Shown piece after piece: positions 1 to 4,381 of a stretch of DNA of 5,610 nucleotides. The stretch covers positions 1 through 5,610 of the forward strand of contig DAOUTV010000150.1 of the NCBI GenBank assembly GCA_030668505.1. Direction: 5' to 3'. The notes below the pieces were generated by a model, which was not told the origin of the DNA, searched no databases, and saw nothing but the letters and a program-made list of their open reading frames with translations. The first letter of the stretch is position 1. Each line of letters opens with the position of its first letter. The DNA comes from Desulfobacterales bacterium (GTDB lineage Bacteria; Desulfobacterota; Desulfobacteria; Desulfobacterales; C00003060). Made by a program: the position numbers and the translations under genes.

Positions 1-6
1 AACCAG

Positions 7-48
7 GGGGATGAAGGCTTTTTCCGGAAGAAGAAAGCCTTCATCCCC
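7..48. repeat. Perfect 15-bp inverted repeat (hairpin), terminator-like without T-run
   Basis: Bases 7-21 and 34-48 are perfect reverse complements (arm GGGGATGAAGGCTTT), with a 12-base loop that itself contains TTCCGGAA. Such a stem would be very stable in RNA from either strand. No run of T follows on either side, so it is not a textbook intrinsic terminator. It lies about 120 bases after the ComEA-like gene in the direction of transcription, so a role in ending or protecting that transcript is possible but inferred. Confidence 0.6.
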
Positions 49-64
49 AGCACTTGTAGTAATC

Positions 65-130
65 GTACAGCCGGGCCCTTTTGGGAAGTTACTGGAAACC
101 TTCCCAAAAAGGCCGTCTTCCGGGCTGCAC
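65..130 (-). repeat. Nested inverted repeat downstream of the ComEA-like gene
   Basis: Bases 74-88 pair with 100-114 (14 of 15 positions), and an outer stem pairs 65-72 with 123-130 (7 of 8). The two non-complementary positions (78/110 and 67/128) are C/A or A/C on the plus strand. In a minus-strand transcript they become G-U wobble pairs, so the whole structure pairs better in RNA read from the minus strand. That fits a structured 3' end of the gene ending at 169, 38 bases away. No T-run follows, so a standard intrinsic terminator is not shown. Confidence 0.5.
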
Positions 131-168
131 AAGGTTCTCTTTGTGAAAAAAGGGGGGCTTTGAAAAGA

Positions 169-471
169 CTATTCTACTGTTATGATATCCTTGTTGGCCT
201 CAAGAGTCATAGGGCCAATCCCCTGAACCTTCTTAATGTCTTCGACCCGCTCGAAAGCGCCATGTTTCTCCCTGTACTGGACAATCCGTTCAGCGTACTT
301 GGGTCCTATGCGTTTTAGCTGAGTGAGTTCCTTAACAGATGCCTTGTTGACATTGATCTTTACGATGTCTTCACCGGCCTTTTCCACTTCTCCTGCCATC
401 AATCCTGGAACAAAAACAACCATCAGCGCCATTGCCAAAGAAAACACGAACAACTTCTTCAAATTTTTCAT
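169..471 (-). CDS. Exported ComEA-like helix-hairpin-helix protein
   Basis: A 100-residue protein. Residues 1-26 form a signal peptide (MKNLKK basic start, hydrophobic core, LMA before the likely cut at Gly27), so the mature protein should be outside the inner membrane. Residues 38-99 hold two helix-hairpin-helix motifs: KINVNKASVKELTQLKRIGP (38-57) and VQGIGPMTLEANKDIITV (82-99), the usual ComEA tandem HhH fold that binds DNA backbone without sequence preference. ComEA pulls DNA into the periplasm during natural transformation. Short signal-peptide versions like this are common in Gram-negatives and often have no proven function. The start at 471 is chosen over an ORF opening at 573 because an ideal ribosome site (AAGGAGG within 478-488) sits 6 bases upstream and the signal peptide begins there. 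No other competence gene is visible, and the gene is separated from galE by 263 bases, so it is probably a single-gene unit. Confidence 0.9.
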   Translation of the reverse strand: MKNLKKLFVFSLAMALMVVFVPGLMAGEVEKAGEDIVKINVNKASVKELTQLKRIGPKYAERIVQYREKHGAFERVEDIKKVQGIGPMTLEANKDIITVE

Positions 472-477
472 AAAAAA

Positions 478-488
478 CCTCCTCCTTA
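478..488 (-). promoter_or_regulatory. Strong ribosome binding site of the ComEA-like gene
   Basis: On the minus strand this reads TAAGGAGGAGG, a near-perfect anti-16S match, 6 bases before the ATG at 471. It fixes the start and rejects the 34-codon upstream extension. Confidence 0.85.
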
Positions 489-527
489 TTTTTTTGCCCC
501 CTCTTTTATCTAAGCATTTACGCCTTC

Positions 528-592
528 GCCCCAAAAAGCCCATCCGGGGCAAAATGGTGCTACCCCATGGCATGGAAGCTATTCCTTGTCAA
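528..592 (-). promoter_or_regulatory. Possible promoter and structured leader region before the ComEA-like gene
   Basis: A perfect -35 hexamer TTGACA occurs at 592-587 on the minus strand, but no good -10 box lies 16-18 bases further: the sequence there is CATGGG, within the perfect 11-base palindrome CCATGGCATGG (565-575). Downstream, GCCCC (528-532) can pair with GGGGC (546-550), while GGGG (546-549) can instead pair with CCCC (563-566), extended by CCAT/ATGG. These pairings exclude each other. The -35 box is seen; promoter activity and any switching are inferred and weak, since a start site about 30 bases after the -35 would leave part of the second stem out of the RNA. Confidence 0.3.
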
Positions 593-642
593 TAGAGCCA
601 ATTTCAAAACGTCCCCTTTTGCCCAATATCTGCGTCAGGCTC

Positions 643-689
643 AAATTTTAATCCTCGAAATACTCAATGTATTCCTGTGGTTAAAATTT
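643..689 (+). repeat. 47-base imperfect palindrome in the galE/comEA-like gap
   Basis: AAATTTTAA (643-651) pairs perfectly with TTAAAATTT (681-689), and AATAC (659-663) pairs with GTATT (669-673) around a TCAAT loop. Between them two pairs match (653/679, 657/675), two are G-U wobbles on the plus strand (652/680, 655/677) and three are mismatches. The long snap-back arms resemble a small non-coding palindromic element rather than a terminator. No coding sequence spans it: the minus-strand frame with residues QEYIEYFED has a stop at each end. Together with its flanks it may be a copy of a dispersed repeat; only one copy is in this window. Confidence 0.45.
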
Positions 690-709
690 TCGCCTTCCTT
701 GATCTTGAA

Positions 710-726
710 CAAAATTGAACATTTTG
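710..726. repeat. Short AT-rich inverted repeat just after galE
   Basis: CAAAAT (710-715) and ATTTTG (721-726) are reverse complements around the loop TGAAC, starting 8 bases beyond the galE stop codon. TTGAAC also occurs twice exactly 10 bases apart (705-710 and 715-720). The stem is too AT-rich and short to be a convincing terminator. It resembles the motif before the regulator gene near 2385-2397. Confidence 0.35.
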
Positions 727-734
727 AAACTGCC

Positions 735-1721
735 TCAATAGCCATAAGGATTAGCCTTGTGCCAATTCCAGGCTGTTTCTATGATTGCCTCGAGCTCGGG
801 AAACTGCGGTCTCCAGCCGAGCTCACGCGAGGCCTTTTCACTGGACCCAACAAGGATTGCAGGATCGCCGGGCCTTCTTTTTCCCACCTTTACAGGAACT
901 GGTCTTCCTGTTACATTTCTTGCAATTTCAATCACTTCTCTAACTGAATACCCCTCGCCGTTTCCAAGGTTATATTCTCCACCCGGCAAGCCGTTCAGGA
1001 GCCGTTTCAGAGCAAGGAGATGGGCCTGGGCCAGGTCCTCAATATGAATATAGTCTCGGATACACGTTCCATCTTTGGTCGGATAGTCGTCACCAAATAT
1101 GTGGATGCAGGGCCTCTGGCCAAGGGCTGTCTGCAGAACCAGGGGAATAAGGTGGGTCTCCGGATCATGATCCTCACCCAACTCACCATCGGGATCTGCC
1201 CCGGCTGCATTGAAATACCGCAGGCTCACAGATTCTAGTCCATAACCTACGGCAAAGTCCTTCAGGATCTGCTCGACCATGAGTTTGGTTCTGCCGTACG
1301 GGCTGATCGGTCTTAAGGGATGGGTCTCCTCAATAGGAATCCCCAGAGGTTCACCATAGGTGGCGCAAGACGAGGAAAATATGAAATTGGAGACTTTCTC
1401 TTTCACCATAACCTCAAGCAGGGAAATTGTGTTGGCCACATTATTCTGGTAATACTTGGCCGGTTCTGTAACAGACTCTCCCACATAGCAAAAGGCCGCA
1501 AAATGCATGACCGCCACAATCTCGAAGTCCGAAAATATCTTGCGGAGCAAATCTGAATCACCCATAGAACCTTCGAAAAACGTCCCCCACTTGACTGCCT
1601 GCCGGTGGCCACAAACAAGGTTATCCAGCACAATGGGGTTATAACCCTGCCTAACAAGGTGTTTGCACATGTGTGAGCCGATATAACCTGCGCCACCAAC
1701 AACCAGGATATTCATCATCAT
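735..1721 (-). CDS. galE: UDP-glucose 4-epimerase
   Basis: A 328-residue cytoplasmic extended short-chain dehydrogenase, near the usual GalE length of about 330-340. It interconverts UDP-glucose and UDP-galactose through a tightly bound NAD. Visible family marks: NAD loop GGAGYIG (9-15), LDNL (32-35) after the second strand for ribose binding, HFAA (73-76), FSSSCATYG with the catalytic Ser at 118, the catalytic pair Tyr142 and Lys146 in SPYGRTK, LRYFNAAGA (168-176), and DGTCIRDYIHIEDLAQAH (217-234), which is highly typical of GalE. The position matching E. coli Tyr299 falls in GDPAILVGSS (285-294) and is aliphatic, so use of N-acetylated UDP-sugars as well cannot be excluded. Three ATG codons in a row (1721, 1718, 1715) could start the protein; homologues usually begin at the third (MNILVVGG). 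It lies 9 bases after, and in frame with, the regulator stop, so the two are probably co-transcribed and coupled. Confidence 0.97.
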   Translation of the reverse strand: MMMNILVVGGAGYIGSHMCKHLVRQGYNPIVLDNLVCGHRQAVKWGTFFEGSMGDSDLLRKIFSDFEIVAVMHFAAFCYVGESVTEPAKYYQNNVANTISLLEVMVKEKVSNFIFSSSCATYGEPLGIPIEETHPLRPISPYGRTKLMVEQILKDFAVGYGLESVSLRYFNAAGADPDGELGEDHDPETHLIPLVLQTALGQRPCIHIFGDDYPTKDGTCIRDYIHIEDLAQAHLLALKRLLNGLPGGEYNLGNGEGYSVREVIEIARNVTGRPVPVKVGKRRPGDPAILVGSSEKASRELGWRPQFPELEAIIETAWNWHKANPYGY

Positions 1722-1730
1722 GAAACAAGC

Positions 1731-2312
1731 CTATTCGAACATGAGAATTTTCGTCCGGGGGATGTTAAACTTTTGGAGATTTTCGTAAATGGCGTCCTTT
1801 GAGTCGATGGATCTCGCGATGATCTTATCGTAGTCCAATGAATTCAAGCCAGAAGGATGCCCTATTGTGTGGCCCAGAAACTTCTCCCCGGATCTGAAAT
1901 CATCCACAATGGCCACCATCTTTAGGTTTGTCTCTTGTAAAGATATATATAATATTTCCGCAAAGTCACCGGCTCCGTAGAACACAACATTCCGAACGCC
2001 TTCATCTTCCAGGCTTCTAAGTGCCGCCTTTGCCCTTTTTCTTGCTGTTCTGTAAAAATCAAAGGAATGTTGTATGAATCCATAGGTCAAGCGGGTCTTT
2101 TCCGCAAAGCCTATTGGGGTGAGCACGTACCTGAGGCGATTTTTGGGGATGGTGGTGATCTTCAGATAGCCCTTTCGACCCAGATGCTTAATAAAGGAAT
2201 TGACCAATCCGAGGGAAATATTCAGCTTGCTGGCCAACTCCCGCTGCGTAGAGGTGGCATTCTTCTGAATTTCTTCAAGAATTCGAAGGGCACAGATATC
2301 ACGATGATTCAT
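1731..2312 (-). CDS. Winged-helix regulator with C-terminal Rossmann-like domain
   Basis: 193 residues from the ATG at 2312. Residues 1-72 form a winged helix: helix-turn-helix STQRELASKLNISLGLVNSF (21-40), then KHLGRKGYLKI and a wing ending RYVLTPIGFAEK. A basic helix (about 77-105) links to a nucleotide- or CoA-binding-like Rossmann unit: VRNVVFYGAGDFAEILYISL (106-125) followed by the strand MVAIVDD (132-138). The N-terminal part resembles the MarR-like regulators associated with exopolysaccharide genes. The C-terminal part resembles the N-terminal domain of PglD-type sugar acetyltransferases and the core domain of some polysaccharide enzymes. The likely role is control of surface-polysaccharide or nucleotide-sugar genes in response to a bound small molecule; the ligand is unknown. 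It sits directly before galE. The reading frame is open to a TTG at 2387, which would add 25 residues. That extension looks unlike the family start, but the only strong ribosome site (2403-2409) lies upstream of it, so the start is uncertain. Confidence 0.85.
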   Translation of the reverse strand: MNHRDICALRILEEIQKNATSTQRELASKLNISLGLVNSFIKHLGRKGYLKITTIPKNRLRYVLTPIGFAEKTRLTYGFIQHSFDFYRTARKRAKAALRSLEDEGVRNVVFYGAGDFAEILYISLQETNLKMVAIVDDFRSGEKFLGHTIGHPSGLNSLDYDKIIARSIDSKDAIYENLQKFNIPRTKILMFE

Positions 2313-2381
2313 TAGGCAACTTGCCAGCAGTGGTTTAGGGTTGGGAAGGGTTACGGGTTGATTACCAAGATTATTGCAAGC

Positions 2382-2438
2382 GTTCAAAATATGAACACTG
2401 GTCCTCCTTATGAACCTAATTGCAGACTGTTGTCAACA
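2382..2438 (-). promoter_or_regulatory. Promoter-operator region of the regulator-galE pair
   Basis: The minus strand has TTGACA at 2436-2431 inside the perfect 11-base palindrome TGTTGTCAACA (2428-2438). A poor -10 candidate, CATAAG (2412-2407), lies 18 bases on and overlaps the ribosome site AAGGAGG (2409-2403). GTTCATA occurs at 2416-2410 and again at 2396-2390, exactly 20 bases apart, and the second copy is half of the inverted repeat GTTCA-N5-TGAAC (2382-2396). Palindromes and phased repeats over a -35 box and start region are what an autoregulated promoter would show. The sequence elements are seen; regulation and the binding protein are inferred. Confidence 0.45.
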
Positions 2439-2461
2439 AAAAAATTAGATTGTGCCCTGCC

Positions 2462-3025
2462 TTATGCCCTTACTCGCTCAACATAGGTACCAGTACGCGT
2501 GTCCACCTTTACCCGGTCCCCTAGGTTTAAGAAAATCGGCACGGGGATCACAACCCCGGTCTCCAGAGTGGCCGGTTTGGTTGTCTTGCTGGCAGTGTCG
2601 CCTTTTACGCCCGGCTCGGTCTGGGCAATCGAGAGTTGCACAAATATCGGCAGTTCAACCCCGATGGGGTTGTCATTGAAAAACAGCACATGGACCGTGA
2701 TGTTCTCTGGCAAAAACAAGCGATTTTCGCCAATCTGCTCTTCGGATAGAAAGATCTGATCATAGGTTTCGTTATCCATGAGGCAGTAGTTTTTTCCATC
2801 TTTGTAAAGGTACTGCATCTGTCTCTCCTGAAGGTCGGGCCTGCCAACCTTTTCGCCTGATCGGAAGGTCTGATCCACCAGGCGCCCGGTCAGCATGTTT
2901 TTGAGCTTAGTGCGCACAAAAGCGCCACCCTTTCCAGGCTTTACGTGCAAAAACTCCACGATTTCAAAGGGCTTTCCCTCTATCTCTATCTTTAGGCCTT
3001 TTTTGAAGTCTGATGTATCGTACAT
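2462..3025 (-). CDS. efp: Elongation factor P
   Basis: 187 residues, full family length. EF-P binds between the ribosomal P and E sites and rescues ribosomes stalled on consecutive prolines. The three-domain order is visible: an N-terminal KOW-like domain (about 1-62) with the modification loop HVKPGKGGAF (27-36), a first OB domain (about 65-127, MQYLYKDGKNYCLMDNETYDQ at its start) and a C-terminal OB domain (about 130-187) ending RVKVDTRTGTYVERVRA. The loop tip is Lys32, as in E. coli Lys34, not the Arg of rhamnosylated types, so activation by EpmA/EpmB or another lysine modification would be expected from genes outside this window. The start at 3025 is secure at the 5' side: an in-frame TAA, the stop of the preceding aroQ-like gene, lies two codons upstream. 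The ribosome site AAAAGGAGG (3048-3040) lies inside that gene's last codons, with a long 14-base spacing. Pairing of efp with aroQ is common in bacteria. Confidence 0.97.
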   Translation of the reverse strand: MYDTSDFKKGLKIEIEGKPFEIVEFLHVKPGKGGAFVRTKLKNMLTGRLVDQTFRSGEKVGRPDLQERQMQYLYKDGKNYCLMDNETYDQIFLSEEQIGENRLFLPENITVHVLFFNDNPIGVELPIFVQLSIAQTEPGVKGDTASKTTKPATLETGVVIPVPIFLNLGDRVKVDTRTGTYVERVRA

Positions 3026-3031
3026 GGTTGG

Positions 3032-3820
3032 TTATGGAACCTCCTTTTCCCGTATTACAATCGTATCTCTCGCAGAGCCCTCAGAGCCACAGGGTTCTAA
3101 AGTCATATTTGCTGCGGCACGCACTGCCATCACATACCCTTCCCTTCCGAAACCAGCCAGATGGGCCGTCACAACATCTGAGATCAACGATTTCTGCCTA
3201 GAGGGTTCCAACCCAAAAACGTTGGAAAGGTGCACCTCAATGATTGGGATCTCCAGCTTCAAAAGGGCATCTCTTATGGCCATGCTCGTGCGGGTGTGTT
3301 CCCCCGGGTTGATTATCACAGCATCATAGGTGTCTGAGGCCTCGCAAATCTTTTGGACCAACTCTCCTTCACGGTTTGATTGAAATATGTCCACACGGAC
3401 ACCGCCTGCCTCCGCAGCGTCTTTGATATCCTTATCCGTTTGCTCTAGGGCTACATCATTGGATGAAGGGGTGTCACGCGGGCCGGGCATGTCAGGATTC
3501 TGGCCGTGTATGACAAGGATTCTTGTTTTCTTTTCATGCCCTTGATCAAGGCATCTCTTTCGGCCACTGATTGCTCCTTGCCACTGTGTCAACCGGTACA
3601 AGGCCGTCTTTTTTTCCGATTTCCCGGGCTGTCTTCTTTGGCCTTCCAGCCTTCTTTCAATTCCCCTTAACGCTTCATCCAACTCCGTACGGTTTGGTTC
3701 AAGGACAACCAGCTTTCTATACACAGCTGCCGCCTTATCTAAAAGGCCTTGCCCTTCGTAGAGTTTTGCAAGTGTCACCGTTGGAGTGACATCTGCGATA
3801 TCGTCTCTGTCAGTTGCCAT
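3032..3820 (-). CDS. aroQ: TPR-fused type II 3-dehydroquinase (AroQ-like), active site degenerate
   Basis: 262 residues, against about 145-150 for a normal type II dehydroquinase, which dehydrates 3-dehydroquinate in the shikimate pathway as a dodecamer. Residues 12-58 are a TPR-like unit (LAKLYEGQGLLDKAAAVYRK, LVVLEP), 59-98 a basic linker, and 99-240 the AroQ fold: ILVIHGQN, DIFQSNREGELVQKI, YDAVIINPGEHTRTSMAIRD, IPIIEVHLSN, AGFGREGYVMA. By alignment from memory to the M. tuberculosis enzyme, Arg19 (here Arg115), Asn75 (Asn171), Glu99 (Glu195), His101 (His197) and Arg112 (Arg208) are kept. The catalytic Tyr24 is replaced by Ser120, the THTS His81 by Arg177 and Arg108 by Leu204. The signature GPNLNLLGTREP is badly changed to GQNPDMPGPRDT. 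Either activity is reduced or lost, or the protein has a new role. The open frame and clean fold rule out a simple frameshifted pseudogene. It follows ftsB by 30 bases and precedes efp by 6. No good ribosome site is seen before the ATG at 3820. Confidence 0.88.
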   Translation of the reverse strand: MATDRDDIADVTPTVTLAKLYEGQGLLDKAAAVYRKLVVLEPNRTELDEALRGIERRLEGQRRQPGKSEKKTALYRLTQWQGAISGRKRCLDQGHEKKTRILVIHGQNPDMPGPRDTPSSNDVALEQTDKDIKDAAEAGGVRVDIFQSNREGELVQKICEASDTYDAVIINPGEHTRTSMAIRDALLKLEIPIIEVHLSNVFGLEPSRQKSLISDVVTAHLAGFGREGYVMAVRAAANMTLEPCGSEGSARDTIVIREKEVP

Positions 3821-3850
3821 TCGAAGTATTTTAAGAACGCAGAGGTTGGG

Positions 3851-4141
3851 CTACCTTCTATCTTTTTTCCTGAGAATAACCACGTCATCTCTTGCTGTCA
3901 TGCCAAGTTCTGTCCTTGCGATATTTTCCACAAAGTCAAGATCATCTTTCAGGCGCTCGATAGTCCGATACAATGCCCGGTTTTTTCTTTGAAGATCAAG
4001 GTTGACCCCTTCCAAACGATCCCTTTCCAGCGTGAGTTGATAGAGATCAACAGCACCCCGTTCGCCAAAAGCTATGACAAAAAGGAAGCCAAGAAACATC
4101 AAGATACCCCCTGTTACGATGATCTTGGTCTTTGTAGTCAT
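3851..4141 (-). CDS. ftsB: FtsB/DivIC-family septum formation initiator
   Basis: 96 residues from the ATG at 4141. A short cytoplasmic N-terminus (MTTKTK) is followed by one membrane segment (about 7-25, IIVTGGILMFLGFLFVIAF). A periplasmic coiled coil (about 34-69, LTLERDRLEGVNLDLQRK region) comes next, then the family tail LDFVENIARTELGMTARDDVVIL (about 69-91), in which ARxELGM is the hallmark. FtsB with FtsL and FtsQ activates septal peptidoglycan synthesis by FtsWI. Length and layout match the family. An alternative GTG start at 4177 would add 12 residues but has no ribosome site; a weak GAGAG precedes 4141. It lies between murJ and aroQ-efp rather than beside eno, its common partner in proteobacteria. 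FtsB and DivIC cannot be separated from sequence alone. Confidence 0.9.
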   Translation of the reverse strand: MTTKTKIIVTGGILMFLGFLFVIAFGERGAVDLYQLTLERDRLEGVNLDLQRKNRALYRTIERLKDDLDFVENIARTELGMTARDDVVILRKKDRR

Positions 4142-4172
4142 ATAACTCTCAGAAAAAGGAAATACATCAGCC

Positions 4173-4193
4173 ACCACCGGTAGAACTGGTGGT
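4173..4193. repeat. 9-bp hairpin in the ftsB leader
   Basis: ACCACCGGT (4173-4181) pairs with ACTGGTGGT (4185-4193) over a 3-base loop, with one G-T wobble on the plus strand (A-C mismatch in minus-strand RNA). It lies 32-52 bases before the ftsB ATG. On the minus strand it is followed by a pyrimidine-rich stretch containing TTTCCTTTTT, so it could attenuate transcription or translation; this is inferred. Confidence 0.4.
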
Positions 4194-4201
4194 ATGAGGA
4201 A

Positions 4202-4218
4202 GGCCCCTAAAAGGGGCC
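4202..4218. terminator. GC-rich 7-bp hairpin, weak terminator candidate
   Basis: GGCCCCT (4202-4208) and AGGGGCC (4212-4218) pair perfectly around an AAA loop. No T-run follows on either strand, so only the stem supports a terminator. It is the second of two hairpins spaced 8 bases apart ahead of ftsB. Confidence 0.35.
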
Positions 4219-4232
4219 AACCGGCCGGGCTG

Positions 4233-4381
4233 GAAATTCGAAATCCGAAACAATGCTAAATGACAAAAATCTAAATGACAAAAACGTTCTAATGGCCAAG
4301 CCTATCCTGAGGACCTGATCCTTAATATGTTTGGGACTTTTGAACATTAAGATTTCGAATTTGTTTCGGATTTCGAGATTC
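4233..4381. mobile_element. MITE-like non-coding repeat with 21-base inverted ends
   Basis: The ends 4233-4253 and 4361-4381 are reverse complements at 19 of 21 positions, including a perfect 16-base core (TCGAAATCCGAAACAA against TTGTTTCGGATTTCGA). Inside is a 15-base tandem repeat, CTAAATGACAAAAA at 4256-4269 and 4271-4284. The motif GATTTCG recurs at 4351, 4369 and 4383, the last just outside the right end. There is no reading frame for a transposase and no target duplication that I can see. Elements of this look, with TTTCGAATTTC/GAAATTCGAAA ends and ATGACAAAAA blocks, recur between genes of many anaerobic bacteria; that is recollection, not a search result. It may be a non-autonomous element or an intergenic palindromic repeat. 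Confidence 0.6.
4256..4285. repeat. Tandem 15-base repeat, two copies
   Basis: CTAAATGACAAAAAT is followed directly by CTAAATGACAAAAAC, 14 of 15 bases identical, inside the left half of the MITE-like element. Confidence 0.8.

Noticed and set aside
65..130. Integron attC site
   Set aside because: The nested inverted repeat lacks the conserved core GTTRRRY/RYYYAAC boxes, and no integrase or cassette is present.
133..168. C-run plus T-run (GCCCCCCTTTTTT on the minus strand) after the ComEA-like gene as terminator
   Set aside because: There is no adequate stem before the T-run; only a 4-bp AAAG/CTTT pairing is possible.
549..562. Sigma-54-like promoter TAGCACCATTTTGC before the ComEA-like gene
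   Set aside because: The -24 GG is changed to AG and the gap between the two key dinucleotides is 9 rather than 10 bases.
323..595. Plus-strand open frame of 90 codons opposite the ComEA-like gene
   Set aside because: It is antisense to a well-supported gene, has no ribosome site and no recognisable domain.
2436..2461. Terminator of efp using the T-run TTTTTTT around 2439-2445
   Set aside because: No GC-rich stem precedes the T-run on the minus strand.
2895..3329. Plus-strand open frame of 144 codons across efp and the aroQ-like gene
   Set aside because: It is the reverse-strand shadow of two conserved genes and shows no domain; the same applies to the 144-codon plus frame at 3749-4183.
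4142..4177. GTG start at 4177 for the FtsB-like protein
   Set aside because: It has no ribosome site, and the added 12 residues precede the normal short cytoplasmic N-terminus of the family.
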